From: Actinostola sp. cb2023
Lineage: Eukaryota > Cnidaria > Anthozoa > Actiniaria > Actinostolidae
Reading direction: 5' to 3'
Assembly: GCA_033675265.1 (NCBI GenBank)
Contig: JAUJYZ010000181.1
Location: 62,001-126,000, forward strand
Length of the DNA: 64,000 bases
Position numbers and translations under genes: made by a program
Part shown: positions 10,976 to 22,129 of the stretch, piece after piece
Layout of the letters: each line of letters opens with the position of its first letter
How positions within the stretch are numbered: position 1 is the stretch's first letter
Notes under the pieces: model-generated
The model's database searches: none
Told to the model about the DNA's origin: nothing
What the model saw: the letters and a program-made list of their open reading frames with translations, nothing else

Positions 10976-12196
10976 AAAATTTGACTAGTCTTTCCTATTT
11001 AGGTATTAACCACTTTCTTTCTACTATATATATATATAGATAATAACGAATTTCGTTATAATCATAACTCCCTGTTATTTATTGTATTTTATGTATGATA
11101 AATTGACCTTGTAAAGCGTGTCGAGGACTGCATATTATTATATAAGCATCGACGAGTGCTTTTACTGCGAAAATTCTACAGGAATTGGAAAGTAGTACAA
11201 ATGTAGTCAAACAACAGCATTCAGATCCCCCTTCTTGCCCCTTGTCATGTCCATCGGCTACATGGAATAGCCTTTCAGTCGCAGGACATGCCTTTCATGT
11301 TTACTATGGACATATATATTATACATTGGAGTCCATAAACTTCGTTCACAAACGAAGAAAGCGATGTGATCAATGCCTCGTACATATTAAACCGAACTGA
11401 CCATCCACGAGTGGAACAATCTCTGGCACAATTAATACGTGCTGGTAATTTTATCAAACACAAGTGGAGCAGTAATACATGGTTCATGTGAGCCCTATAA
11501 AGTATCTTCGCTAGGTCGCTGTATAGTCATGTTGTAGCTTTATTGTTATATTTGCTCGACCACGTCCAAAACTGCCATGCACAAGCAAACAGATTGCAAG
11601 TGGAATAATATATATTTCTGGATATCTTGAGTCTCTGTTGCATTTTCCCCAGCTGCAATGTTTAGTGCTGACCATGTTAAGCTAAGGTTTTTGTAATCTT
11701 GAGCGTTATAAAGAGAGTAAAGAGGAATTATATAACGACCATGCGAACTTCGCTCAGTCAATCTTTGTAAGGCGACCGTGTTGTTGTCTGAGTCATGCGG
11801 GGGGTCCTAATTTATGCAATCTATTTTTAGAATCTGTGCGGAACGCTATTAATCCGAAGTTTTGTTCGCTCATGGCAGATACTGAGATATTGCTAAGTCA
11901 TCGTATTCGACGACTAGAAGTGAAAGAAGCAGTTGACCTGTGCAGAAGAGAAATTATGTTGTATCCAAGGCAACCCATCCACAGTTCCTCTTAAATACGC
12001 TCTCACATACAAACCACATACGCCGATTCGTGTAGGCCAACTCTAAAAGATGTTGAGCGTTTTCGACAGGGCTTTTACACGACTGAACTCATAAAATTTA
12101 AAGCAAATCAATTAAACTCTAAGTCAAAACGTTATCAAATCAACTCAAACTCAACAGCAAATCAAATGAACTCGACACATATATACATAGTCTCCC
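10976..12196. other. E1 interior, right of satellite
   Basis: AT-rich with short frames only (for example 11185-11400). Contains TATATATATATA at 11024-11037 and a patch with AACTCAAACTCAACAGCAAATC near 12140 that resembles family sequence near 18320 on the opposite strand. Confidence 0.4.
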
Positions 12197-12296
12197 TCGT
12201 CACGCAACTGTCAGTCATTGTCCGGTCTCTCCTCACGCAACTGACATTTTCCTTATCATAAGCCCGAGTATACGCTCATTGAGCGTCTTGTTGAAG
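12197..12296 (+). repeat. Right palindromic end module of E1
   Basis: Ordered parts: TCACGCAACTG, spacer, TCCTCACGCAACTGACA (a 14-bp direct repeat), CATAAGCCCGAGT, then the 15-bp palindrome ACGCTCATTGAGCGT and CTTGTT. The same order, often inverted, occurs at 13357, 18197, 20975 and 24960. Confidence 0.8.
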
Positions 12297-13356
12297 TTTG
12301 TCTCTACCAAATTTCACGGTCAAAATCGCATTCTTTCCCAATCAGAAAATCGATCGTCCGAGTACTACTTTTGGCTGGAGCGTCATACTTTGACTCTTGA
12401 AAAGACATCAAAGTGGGCACAGGCAGCCCAACCATTGCTTTTGAGGCTAATTTAATAATAAATATAAATACATTTATATTCGCGCGTCTTTTTTTGATGG
12501 GCTTCCTGTGGTAGAGCGCACGCGTATTATATTGGGTTCTCTGTGTATAGAAATGTATAATGTTGGGATCCCTGTACATGCATCCTGCGGGATGCGCCCG
12601 CAGCAAATGTGTATATTGAAACAAGGTGTGAAACTGATGGCGTATCATGGCCTGATGTGCGCCACGTTTTGTTGGTGCACTTTTCCGTAAGACCATCTAT
12701 AATAATCGTGTTCTTTTTGTCCTGACACTCAAATATTGGCTCACCATTAAACACTCACCATTAGTCGAGTAAATATTTCTTAGAGTCTAACTAAGGCACG
12801 CAAACGACTGATATTTTCACCTAAGATTCTAGCAGATTTACAGTGAATGCATGGCGAAACTCAACTTCCGGTTGGATTTTATCCCGATTCGATTCCAGGA
12901 ATCACGGTAATCCTTAAACTCTGACTTGGCTTATTGCAATAGAACGTACAATGTAAGTAACATACTAAAATTCCCCCAAAAATCCCTTTGGTGGAACATC
13001 CCGAAAATTGGAATTAAAGATATTGATGTTTCACCACAGGGTTCCCGCACCATGAAAAAAACCAGCCAAGCTGTTGTTTGAGGTCAAACAAATTGCAACA
13101 TAAATAATTTTACTTCTATACAACAGAGAGGAGTGACCTAAGTAACATATTTCAAAAATCCCCAAAAATTCCATAGAAACATCCCAAAATCAAATTAAGT
13201 AATGATCCGCCTAAGAGGTAGGCAGAATAACAATAGGCCGATACAGTGTGGTACGTTGGTGAACTTTTCAGTAATCCTTTAGTTTAATGAAATTAAATCA
13301 AAGTCTGCTATTGGACGAGAGGCCAAAAAGCACGAAATTTGAATTTGTTTCATAAC
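12297..13356. other. Spacer between E1 and E2 with an inverted paralogous segment
   Basis: Bases about 12425-12630 (GGCAGCCCAACCATTGCTTT to TGTGTATATTGAAACAAGGT) recur inverted at about 21680-21885. The minus-strand 130-residue frame here is not conserved in the other copy. 12800-13356 shows nothing assignable. Confidence 0.5.
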
Positions 13357-13429
13357 AAGACGCTCAATGAGCGTACACTCGGGCTTATGAAAAGGACAAT
13401 GTCAGTTGCGTGAGGAGAGACCTGACAAT

Positions 13430-13609
13430 GACTGACAGTTGCGTGACGAGGGAGACTATATGTCTGCCAGATGAAGGGCTATACGATCTCGATTTACGAA
13501 CATTGACCTTGCTCGCCTTAAATGCTTTGATGTAGTTTTGAAGTACGATTTTTACGATTCCTTTTCCTTCTGAATTTTTCAAACGTGGAATAAAATAAAC
13601 ATCCATCAT
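13430..13609 (-). other. Conserved family module with short peptide frame, copy 1
   Basis: The minus-strand frame begins MMDVYFIPRLKNSEGKG and continues IVKIVLQNYIKAFKASK. The same frame recurs at 14387 (-), about 18998 (-, frame disturbed), 19467 (+) and 24800 (+). It may be a relic exon of the autonomous element or just a conserved non-coding segment. No known domain is recognised. Confidence 0.45.
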
Positions 13610-13784
13610 GAGTTAGAACTTCGTATTTTTAAACATCCAGTTGATTCAGTATGATGTGACAAAGCTCGACCAATCTGCTGTCTCTGCCTATACATTAAAA
13701 AATCTTGTTCGATTTATCTCGAAATCAGAAAGGAATTATCGATTAAAAATCAAAAGCTGCTTCTGTTAGATTAAGATGTGACCT

Positions 13785-13935
13785 CAAGTTTATTTATTTA
13801 TTTTATTTATAAAATCTTTTGACAGACGGCCTACGTCAGCAGAGCTGATTTTCAGAAGGGCTCTGTATAGAGAAATATAAATATAAATATAATAGATAAA
13901 TTATAGAATAATAGAAAAATTACAAATAATGGAAT
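13785..13935. repeat. Low-complexity insertion with retroposon-like tail
   Basis: TTTATTTATTTATTTT leads into GACAGACGGCCTACGTCAGC and ends in repeats of ATAAATATAAAT. It interrupts the family module between CCTCAAGTTT and GTGACCTCAAATACG, so it is probably a SINE/LINE-tail insertion. Confidence 0.45.
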
Positions 13936-14063
13936 AGTTAGTGACCTCAAATACGTTTAAATACGTATGACAGCGTACTTTCAAGAGTCGGAGATCTTTA
14001 TCTATGAGTCACCGACCGAAATAGTCTCCCTTGTCACTGAGCGTCTTCTTCTGCAATAGATCC

Positions 14064-14387
14064 CTAAAATCTAAGGACGTTTTGATTTCGATTGTATTTT
14101 TGCCGTTCACTGACCTGTTTTGAGCGTGGAAATTCTGTTTTAAATAGCCTACGCGGCAGTTCTATATAAAATGAAAAGGACAATGTCAGTTGCGTGAGGA
14201 GAGACCTGACAATGACTGACAGTTGCGTGACGAAGGAGATTACATGTCTGCCAGATGAAGGGCTATACGATTTACGAACATTGACCTTGCTTGCCTTAAA
14301 TGCTTTGATGTAGTTTTGAAGAACGATTTTTACGATTCCTTTTCCTTCTGAATTTTTCAAACGTGGAATAAAATAAACATCCATCAT
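14064..14387 (-). other. Conserved family module, copy 2
   Basis: A partial end module (GTCAGTTGCGTGAGG at about 14187, without the terminal palindrome) is fused to the MMDVYFIPRLKNSEGKG frame. The sequence 14090-14160 (TTTTGCCGTTCACTGACC, GAGCGTGGAAATTCTG, TTTAAATAG) is shared with 5010-5090, 14610-14670, 18730-18790 and 19860-19920; its TATTTAAAG on the other strand could be a TATA-like element. Confidence 0.45.
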
Positions 14388-15366
14388 GAGCTACTGAAAA
14401 TAACTCGACTGGCTCGACTGTTTGCATGACTTCTGTACATATAGCTTTCTGTCAATAGATGGAGTTATACATGACCGTTGTACGGCGTTGGTCGTGAGTT
14501 TAATTATAACAAGAGTCCGCGGAGATCTTTATCTATGAGTCAGACACAAGTCTCCCTCGTCATTGAGCGTCTTCTTCTATAATAGATCCCTAAAATCTAA
14601 CGGGACGTTTTGATTTCGATTGTATTTTTGCCGTTCACTGACCTGGTTTGAGCGTGGAAATTCGGTTTTAAATCAACGGTTCTAAAATTAGGTCGCCGGT
14701 AATAGATGTATGACTCAGATAAGGATCACTTTACAACTGTCATCTTACTGAAAAGAACACGGATTTTCGAACATTGACCTTGCTCGATCGCCTTTGTGTC
14801 AATTCATTTTTGGATATGAGTTCGAGTTCGTGGAAAGGCGTTATAGAACAGCCGATAAAACACGGGCTTTAAACAGGCTCATTTCACAGACAAAAGCATA
14901 CGGCTATTCGTGTGGGCCCACTCTGAAAGATGTCGTTTCATTTATAACAAAAGCAAACGCGCCTTAGCTTCATCGTGGAATGATCAACTACAATCCTGAA
15001 CTTAATAGCTTGAAGATCTATGATGAGAAATCTTGAAACTCGATAGGATCAAATACATCGCATTCTTCGCATTTTTTTGTCATTCCTTCACCTGAAAAAA
15101 AGAAAAAAAAGAAAAAAAAGAAAGTGTATTTTCTAACTCGGGCTTCCTTCGGAAGGGCCCGAGTAATAATAAAAAATAAAAAAAAGAAAGTGTATTTTCT
15201 AACTCGGGCTTCCTTCGGAAGGGCCCGAGTAATTATCATGCTTTTTCAAAGTAGTTGAACGTATTTTGTTTATTGCTATGGCTTACCAATACCTTTTGTT
15301 GGAACATACTCGAATTTTGCCAAAATCGTCATATCCCAGGTGGAAATCTTATTAAGATCTTATTAA
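14388..15366. repeat. Family modules, C-rich/A-rich patch and duplicated hairpins H2, H3
   Basis: 14400-14520 is the inverse of the segment repeated at 24003-24790 (CGACTGTTTGCATGACTTC). Two 29-bp hairpins ACTCGGGC...GCCCGAGT lie at 15136-15164 and 15202-15230 inside a 66-bp tandem duplication that includes A-rich runs (AAAAAAGAAAGTGTATTTTC). Confidence 0.65.
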
Positions 15367-16385
15367 CCCATTGGCTCCTGAGCTATTTTGAGTTTATTAG
15401 CGATTTTCTGGACCTAATCACGTCGTAGGAAATTTCGATTCCATATAAGGGGTTTCCATGGAAATCTTGATAGTTCTGAAAGCCCACGGGCTCAGGTTCT
15501 GGCGTAATCTTTCTCTTGTCGTGAATCTCCGCGAGGAACAGCATCTCGTAGCTACTAGGAGCGGTCAATTTTGCATTTTTAGAGTGTTTATAGCCATTAT
15601 TCACCACAGAAGCCCCCAGGACAGCATCATTAAGCTTGACTGGTGTGGTAGAGACCGTTCTCCTGGAAGAAATCAGGAGTTTAGATACGAATTCACAAAC
15701 ACATTTCGACATTGCCGTTTGGAAATTCAAAATGGCGGACTCAAGTGTGAAATCGTCTCTCTGGTCTTTCTGTGGTGGATTGCAGGACCTACAAAGGCAT
15801 TTTTGGCGACTTTGGACTTGTAAAGAATGCAACCGGTGCAATATTTTGCCTGTAGGACCGAGTGGCTCGACACTCTTATATTCTTATATTCTATATATTC
15901 TTAAAAACACAAAAGGCGGGAGGATTTCTGTCGAAATTCCCGGATGTTTCCCGGCATCCTTTTCGGGCGTGCAGAAGGAAAACATGTGTTAGCGAAAGTG
16001 GTCCTAAGGAAATGGCTATTGTTCGGCGAGTTAAGGAAAAGAGAGGGCAAAATTCACGAATATATCAAGAAGAGAGATGGAAGTTTGCTGAGAAAGTGGC
16101 GTTTTGTTTCGCAAGGATGTATTTTGGAAGAAAATCCAAGTCAAATGTCGTTCATTTTCGAGGTGTAAAATTGCGTCAAAAACACGCATTTTTGATTTTT
16201 ATGGCAAACAAATTGAACTAATGCCCAGAAATCGGACCTGTAAGTCAGTTTACTTGAGGTTAAAATATGAAGAGTTATCTAGTTGTCACTAATAACTGGC
16301 CATGAGATCGATGTTACGAAAATTCAGAAAGTTAGAATTTTTCAAAGCAGTATCGATGTTTACGGCCGGTGTAGGAGTGAATGGG
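15367..16385 (-). mobile_element. piggyBac-type non-autonomous element, copy A (1,019 bp)
   Basis: Bounded by TTAA on both sides (15363-15366, 16386-16389), with inverted ends CCCATTGGCTCCTG and AGGAGTGAATGGG. TTAA targets and CCC...GGG ends are characteristic of piggyBac elements. A homologous copy lies inverted at 42811-43820. The strand is set to that of a 152-codon frame (15841-15383) conserved at 154 codons in copy B; frames are also open on the other strand. No DDD transposase is present. Confidence 0.85.
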
Positions 16386-16389
16386 TTAA

Positions 16390-16652
16390 GATTCTTCTAT
16401 TCAAAAACTATTTCAACAAAGTATTTAAAGCCTCGCGAAAAAAAGGCTCGCGGACTTTAAACACGCGAAATATAATACCCAGAGAAAAAAATTACATATC
16501 GAAGCCATTTAATCAACATGAACAATAAACGTTATTTGTATAGGAAATACCACAGTTAGAGAAGAATTACTGAAAAAGACCACCGTATTTGATGAAAGTG
16601 GCTAATAATAATATACAAGTGGTATTCGAGAACTAACTGGTACATTTCCTAT
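16390..16652. other. Unassigned spacer
   Basis: A-rich, short frames only. Nothing recognisable. Confidence 0.4.
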
Positions 16653-16863
16653 TAATAACACACCTACAAAAAATATGAGTTTCTAATTATTATAAAAGAA
16701 AACATTATATAGTAGCAAATCACGCGTAAAGCAATCATAATATAACCACAAATAATAAAATAGCACATGTGCAATTTTCTTAATTAATTGCATGGTATTA
16801 AGCAAAAATCCACTGTCAATCAGCCAATCAGAAACGAGTATTTTTTGTAGGTGTGTTATTAAA
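16651..16863. mobile_element. Small MITE, about 210 bp
   Basis: Inverted ends AATAACACACCTACAAAAAA and TTTTTTGTAGGTGTGTTATT, flanked by CTATT/AAATAG. The interior is A-rich with no frame. TSD not certain (TA or TTAA-like). Confidence 0.75.
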
Positions 16864-17028
16864 TAGAAAGATTTTAAGAAAGTCCTTTATAAAGAATTTT
16901 GACTTTGATAAATTACATTAATCTTTTGAAGTTAAATAATATTATATTTGTTCTTGTATTTTCTATATATCTTATTATCTATTTTGCTATGTATTAGATT
17001 TTTCTTCAATTTTATATACACTCAATTG

Positions 17029-17296
17029 CAGAAACGTTGTAGTATACATTTATACAAATATACAAATATCTAATGAGATGCAAAATGTTAAACATGCTAA
17101 ACTACAACTGTTTAAGCACAAAATAGTGCTGAAAATTATTGTTTTAACCTTGCTGGATGCGATACTAATCTAAAATTGATGTTTCAGATATATTAGAAAA
17201 AAATAAGCGATGTTTCGCACTTTGTAGACATTAGATATCTTGTATCTCATTAGATATTTGTATAAATGTATACTACAACCTTTCTGCAATTGAGTG
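17029..17296. mobile_element. MITE, 268 bp, TA duplication
   Basis: Arms of about 60 bp: CACTCAATTGCAGAAACG and TATACATTTATACAAATA on the left, complementary on the right ending CAATTGAGTG. TA precedes and follows. Both arms also carry ATCTAATGAGAT. Confidence 0.88.
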
Positions 17297-17394
17297 TACA
17301 TGTATTTATATATATATAGTTTTTATAGTCTTATTGTAATTATTTTATTTTCTATTGTTATTTTCTTTTAGGACCTTAGTGAAAAGCACTTTTA

Positions 17395-17440
17395 ATTAGT
17401 GATCTAGGCATCCTCATTAAAGATTATTATTATTATTAAA
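17395..17440. repeat. Retroposon-like (ATT)n tail
   Basis: GGCATCCTCATTAAAGATTA followed by TTATTATTATTA, directly before the H4 hairpin. This looks like the 3' tail of a degraded non-LTR retroposon or SINE; no body is recognisable. Confidence 0.45.
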
Positions 17441-17459
17441 TAATACGAAATTGGTTTTT

Positions 17460-17617
17460 ACTCGGGCCCTTCCGAAGGCATCCTCGGAAACACAGGGGCT
17501 GTAGGGGGAGGGGGAGGGGAAAAGGAAAGGGGTCGGAAAACAGACCCCTTTCCTTTTCCCCTCCCCCTCCCCCTACAGCCCCTGGGTTTCCGAGGATGTT
17601 CCGAAGGAAGCCCGAGT
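17460..17617 (+). repeat. Hairpin H4 with an expanded G-rich stem (158 bp)
   Basis: Outer ACTCGGGC...GCCCGAGT as in the other family hairpins, but the loop holds a second stem of about 52 bp: TCCTCGGAAACACAGGGG, then GGGGGAGGGGGAGGGG, AAAAGGAAAGGGGTC, an 8-10 nt loop, then the complement. One strand is almost all purine with runs of G, so G-quadruplex or cruciform folding is possible. Confidence 0.9.
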
Positions 17618-18196
17618 TATAAAATGGGCCTTCTTTTGTTTTTTTTGTTTCTTTGTTTTTTGTTTGGCCACAGAATGAAAAAAGAATGCAAAGTATTTGA
17701 TCGTATTGGTACACCAAATGCAAAGTATTTGATCGTATCGAGTTTCAAGATTACTCAGCAGATAAGGGAAAACAAACGACACACAGGACTCAAGTAGATC
17801 TAGATCTTAGCTTTGAAAGCAGTTGTAGATCTTCAAGCTATTAAAAGGTCAGGATTAGATGAAGATAGTTCGTCGTTCGATGACTAGAAGTGGTAGAAGG
17901 ATTAGAAGCTCGTGCTGGATCGAGAGAGAAGAAGTCATCTTGTGTAGTGAGAGAAATGACGCAAGCCATCCAAACGCATACGCGTACTACATACCAGATA
18001 CGCATACTCTAAATCTTCCTCGAGCCTTTTCGAAAGGGCCGTTCTATGACGTCGTTCCCGGCACGAACTCGAACTCATCAAAAAATGAACTGAAAAGCAA
18101 ATGAAATGAACTCAAAAACTATCATGACCTCGCTATGCCATGTTTGTTACTAATTGTAATAGTACGTGTACAGTTATGTCCTTGAGTATTTATAAC
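17618..18196 (+). repeat. Family body segment after H4
   Basis: Contains the family strings TTTGATCGTATCGAGTTTC (twice, an internal 35-bp duplication at 17687-17745), ACACAGGACTCAAGTAGATC and GATCTTCAAGCTATTAA, shared with 19140-19240 inverted. No coding signal. Confidence 0.55.
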
Positions 18197-18689
18197 AAGA
18201 CGCTCAATGAGCGTACACTCGGGCTTATGACAAGGACAATGTCAGTTGCGTGAGGAGAGACCTGACAATGACTGACAGTTGCGTGACGAGGGAGACTATG
18301 TATATACATGTATGTGTCGAGTTCATTTGATTTGCCTTTGACTTTGAGTTCATTTGATTACCTTTTGACTTTGAGTTCAATCGATTTGATTTTGATGAGT
18401 TCGTGTAAAGGCCCGCTCTCTAGCTTCAGATCCCGAAACGTCGAGTTTGGAATCGAGTTCGAGTTCGGGTTCGAGTTACGGTTCGAACGTCGAATAAAAC
18501 TATTCGACCCGTTTCTGGCGACATCAATATGCAACCTCAAGTGACCTCAAGTACGTTTGAAAACGTATGATATACGTACTTCGAACAATCGGAGATCTTT
18601 ATCGATACTCATCGATACAAATAATCTTTCTTGTCACGCAACTATCATTGTCATATTAAATACCCGACTATACGCTCATTGAGCGTCTT
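18197..18689. mobile_element. E3: about 490-bp unit with palindromic ends
   Basis: Left AAGACGCTCAATGAGCG and right CTCATTGAGCGTCTT face inward. Inner arms have GTTGCGTGACGAGGGAG on the left and TTCTTGTCACGCAACTA on the right. The centre contains TTTGACTTTGAGTTCA tandem pieces (18300-18400). Confidence 0.55.
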
Positions 18690-19335
18690 CTTCTGTAACA
18701 GATCCCTGAAATCTAATGACGTTTTGATTTCGATTGTATTTTTGCCGTTCACTGACCTGTTTTGAGCGTGGAAATTATGTTTTAAATAGCGCTTAACGTG
18801 GCGGTTCTAAAATTAGATCGCGTAATAAATGTATGACTCAGACAAGGATCATACAACTGTCATCGTACTGAAAAGAACACGGATTTTCGAACATTGACCT
18901 TTCTCGCCTTTGCTTTGATGTAGTTTTGAAGTACGATTTTTACGATTCCTTTTCCTTCTGAATTTTTCAAACGTGGAATAAAATAAACATTCATCATGAG
19001 TTATTGAAAATGATACGTCTTGAGGTTGCATAGGTCAGATGGTTCTGATAACGCCCTCGCGTTTGTTTTTGTTAAATATATTTAAGCGAGCTTCTAGTCC
19101 TTCTACCACTTCTAGTCATCGAACGATGAACTAGAATCCTGACCTTTAATAGCTTGAAGATCTACAGCTGCTTTCAAAACTAAGATTCAAATCTACTTGA
19201 GTCCTGTGTGTCGTTTGTTTTTTTCTTATCTGCTGAGTAATCTTGAAACTCGATACGATTAAATACGTCGCATACTTTCGTCATTCTTTAGCCGAACAAA
19301 ACTACGACTACTACTACCGAAAAACGCATTTTATA
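18690..19335 (-). repeat. Family body modules, copy 3
   Basis: A third copy of GACGTTTTGATTTCGATTG, TTTTGCCGTTCACTGACC and the region carrying the peptide frame. Here the frame is shifted relative to the others, arguing against strong coding constraint. 19140-19260 mirrors the 17745-17850 segment. Confidence 0.55.
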
Positions 19336-19364
19336 ACTCGGGCTTCCTTCGGAAGGGCCCGAGT
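19336..19364 (-). repeat. Hairpin H5
   Basis: ACTCGGGCTTCCTTCGGAAG followed by GGCCCGAGT, identical to H2 and H3. On the other strand it reads like a family 5' edge. Confidence 0.75.
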
Positions 19365-19947
19365 AATTAAACTCACGACCAGCGATGTAACTACATCTAT
19401 TGACAGAAAGCTATATGTACAGAAGTCATGCAAACAGTCGAGCCAGTCGAGTTATTTTCAGTAACTCATGATGGATGTTTATTTTATTCCACATTTGAAA
19501 AATTCAGAAGGAAAAGGAATCGTAAAAATCGTACTTCAAAACTTCATCAAAGCAAAGGCGAGCAAGGTCAATGTACGAAAATCGGAATCGTGCAAAACTA
19601 GTTTTAGCCTATTTATATACTTGCACAATAGCGAAGCGCATTAATTAGTGACGTCACAACTCAGACAAACAAACCAAACTTTTCATATCCTTCAGTCCGA
19701 TTTTGTTAGTTTTTGTTTTACTGACAATTGTTTTGAAAATAAGCAGTGTTAACATGATAAAATGTAGGTTTCTCCGTGTTCTTTTCAGTACGACTACAGT
19801 TGCATGATCCTTGTCTGAGTCATACATCTATTACGCGACCTAATTTTAGAACCGCCGCGCAGCACTATTTAAAGCAGAATTTCCACGCTCAAAACAGGTC
19901 AGTGAACGGCAAAAATACAATTGAAATCAAAACGTCCTTAGATTTTA
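19365..19947 (+). repeat. Family body modules, copy 4
   Basis: Contains CACGACCAGCGATGTAAC, the MMDVYFIPHLKNSEGKG frame (19467-19580, plus strand) and the TATTTAAAGCAGAATTTCC segment up to AGATTTTA, where the hAT-type element is inserted. Confidence 0.55.
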
Positions 19948-20829
19948 TAGCCTCCTAAAGCAGACCCGTGTCCAGGCTTCCGTTTTACTTCGCCGGACCA
20001 CTAGGTCTGCTCAGATGAGCGATACATTCCTTTCCAGTGGATTAGCCAATCAGAACGAACCTCTTAAATCTGTGGTGGTGCGGACTTTGACCTCTATGGA
20101 CTTCCACGAACAAACATCACGTGAACTGACAGTTCGTACTGGAGTTTGAAGAGTGTTTTCAAGCTAGCGATGTGATGTTTTCAAAATTCAACAGTTGAAT
20201 ATCCACCAGCAAAAGTCAATCGATCCGAGCGATTTATTTTGAACAAAAGGATTTGTTCGTCAACTTCCGACTGGTCATGGAAAGTCATTACTGATATATC
20301 AAGCATTGAAACTGATCTATGACAACGGTACACACGATTCTGGTCATTTATTCACTTTAGCAAAGCAACTTCTGCAGACAGACAAAAAAGAGTTACCGTA
20401 TTCAAAATATTCTTGTATGTTGATATCCAAAGTACGGGACAAGAGTGCCAGTAAATTAACTTTCGTTCGTCAGAATATTTCCGGGTTTTCCTCTCCTTTG
20501 ACTCACTTTTGGCACAAATAAAGCACAAGTCCTCGTTGATGATTTTCTTTGTAGTGTTTATATCATTATCTGTGGTCATTTAACCGGGTTTAAACATCAT
20601 TGATCAGATTATGAATTTTTAAAAACAAGCTAGAGCTTTGCAACACGATATCTCTAAAAATAACTCAAGGCCGTGGGAACAGTTTTGGCACTGATAATAC
20701 GAGTGATTTTATTGGCTAGTTCAATGGTGCGTCAAACAATTGGAATGGAATGTATCGCTCATCTGAGCAGACCTAGTGGTCCGGCGAAGTAAAACGGAAG
20801 CCTGGACACGGGTCTGCTTTAGGAGGCTA
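19948..20829. mobile_element. hAT-type non-autonomous element, 882 bp, 8-bp duplication
   Basis: Inverted ends TAGCCTCCTAAAGCAGACCC ... GGTCTGCTTTAGGAGGCTA, with arms of about 85 bp. The 8-bp AGATTTTA lies on both sides (19940-19947, 20830-20837). Removing the element restores TTAGATTTTAGGGATC, present undisturbed in the other family copies. An 8-bp duplication is typical of hAT elements. Interior frames (20306-20521) are short and unrecognised; there is no transposase. Confidence 0.92.
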
Positions 20830-20854
20830 AGATTTTAGGGATCTATTACAGAAG

Positions 20855-21044
20855 AAGACGCTCAATGAGCATATAGTCGGGCATTATGACAATGACAGTT
20901 GCGTGACGAGGGAGACTATTTGTGTCGGTGAGCATCGATAAAGAACTCCGAATCGTCGAGGTACGTCTACAGTACTATCTCCCTCGTCACGCAACTGTCT
21001 TTGTCATTGTCATAATGCCCGAGTGTACGCTCATTGAGCGTCTT
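20855..21044. mobile_element. E4: 190-bp MITE-like unit with palindromic ends
   Basis: The shortest balanced example: AAGACGCTCAATGAGC, GTCGGGCATTATGACAATG, GTTGCGTGACGAGGGAGA on the left, the mirror on the right, and about 50 bp between. It gives the clearest view of the family's terminal inverted repeats (about 70 bp). Confidence 0.8.
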
Positions 21045-21425
21045 GTTAAAACGACTTATTCAACAACATACTGAATACTACCATTTGCAACTGAGCCAAC
21101 TTTCTGAAAAAATTAGTTAGTCAATTAATATAAGAGACATATTTACTATTATTATATTATATTATTATATTAGCTTTAACATATCGTACATAGTTTTTAT
21201 ATTTTATAGACATTTGAAAATTTCAATGTTTTATATATTTTAGGATATTATATTGTAAACTGTTTTGTAAATTATGTTAAGGAGGTGGACTAGAAAGGGA
21301 TAACCTCTTTCACCTCCTTTCACAATTTTTCATGTATTTTCATGTATATTTTCATATTATATTTGTTTATTTTCGTGTACGTGTGATGAATTGTGAATAA
21401 ACTATTATTATTATTATTATAGCGT
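21045..21425 (+). repeat. Non-LTR retroposon-like 3' tail
   Basis: AAGGAGGTGGACTAGAAAGG, ACCTCTTTCACCTCC and GTGAATAAACTATTATTATT end in an (ATT)n run at 21404-21420. An AATAAA-type signal plus a short tandem tail is typical of LINE/SINE 3' ends. No reverse-transcriptase frame is present. Confidence 0.45.
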
Positions 21426-22099
21426 AAACGTTTTTGTCTGTTTTAGCTACAAGTTTAAAACATCTAGTTAGTGTCTAGTCGACTGTCATCTTGTTCCTGT
21501 TTGCATAGAATAAGTGTTTTTTTTAGAAAAAAATAAATGTTGTTGACACCGCTTCCGCAAAATTTAATGCTCTTTTTTCATTTTCTCTAATCGAAATCGC
21601 AAAAATAAAGCCTCGCGAAATGCTGTCTTAACAAAGTTGCGAAATCAAGTACGCACGAAATTAAGTACGAATAAGGTACCTTGTTTCAATATACACATGT
21701 ACTGCGGGACGCACACAGGGATCCCAACATCATACATTTCTATGCACAGGGAACCCAATATAATACGTATCGCGCGCGCGCGCTCTACCATAGGAAACCT
21801 ATCAAAAATAGATGCACAAATATAAATGTATTTATATTAAATTTATTATTAAATAGCCTCAAAAGCAATGGTTGGGCTGCCTGTGAAAAAACATGGCATT
21901 TCATTGCTGCCAGCCATGTTTCGGTCAAGGACATTTGTTTCAAAACACAAACTAATTAGCATATTGCTGGTAATCGTCCATGAGTTTGAAAAGTGGCGGG
22001 AAAAATTCAATTGTTCGCAGTTATTTTCGAAACGTTCATTTATCATTTGAATGTTAACACATGTATGCAGAAGTAATATAAAAATACAATATAGTTATT
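21426..22099. other. Segment with inverted paralogue of 12425-12630
   Basis: 21680-21885 matches 12425-12630 in reverse with small changes, including a (CG)n run (ATCGCGCGCGCGCGCTC, 21769-21785). It contains short frames only. Confidence 0.5.
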
Positions 22100-22129
22100 A
22101 CTCGTGCCCAGGCCGTAGGCCGCACGAGT
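22100..22129 (+). repeat. Hairpin H6
   Basis: ACTCGTGC and GCACGAGT around CCAGGCCGTAGGCC. A G-to-T change in the left arm is matched by a compensating C-to-A change in the right arm relative to H1, so the stem is preserved. Confidence 0.75.

Larger units (their letters stand above)
5115..12289. mobile_element. E1: putative 7.2-kb transposon with palindromic ends
   Basis: The left end (5115) reads AAGACGCTCAACGAGCG and the right end (12289) CTCATTGAGCGTCTT. Both are followed inward by a CCCGAGT-like motif, ATTGTGAGAATGACAG or TGACATTTTCC, and the GTTGCGTGA/TCACGCAAC repeat, in mirror orientation. The same inward-facing end pair recurs in E2 to E4. The interior holds two opposed arrays of a 54-bp satellite and no transposase-like frame, so the unit is non-autonomous or the pairing is fortuitous. 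No target duplication is visible. Confidence 0.45.

Noticed and set aside
15862..16221. 119-residue plus-strand protein in the piggyBac-type copy
   Set aside because: Overlaps several other open frames on both strands, and copy B has a shorter equivalent; no domain.
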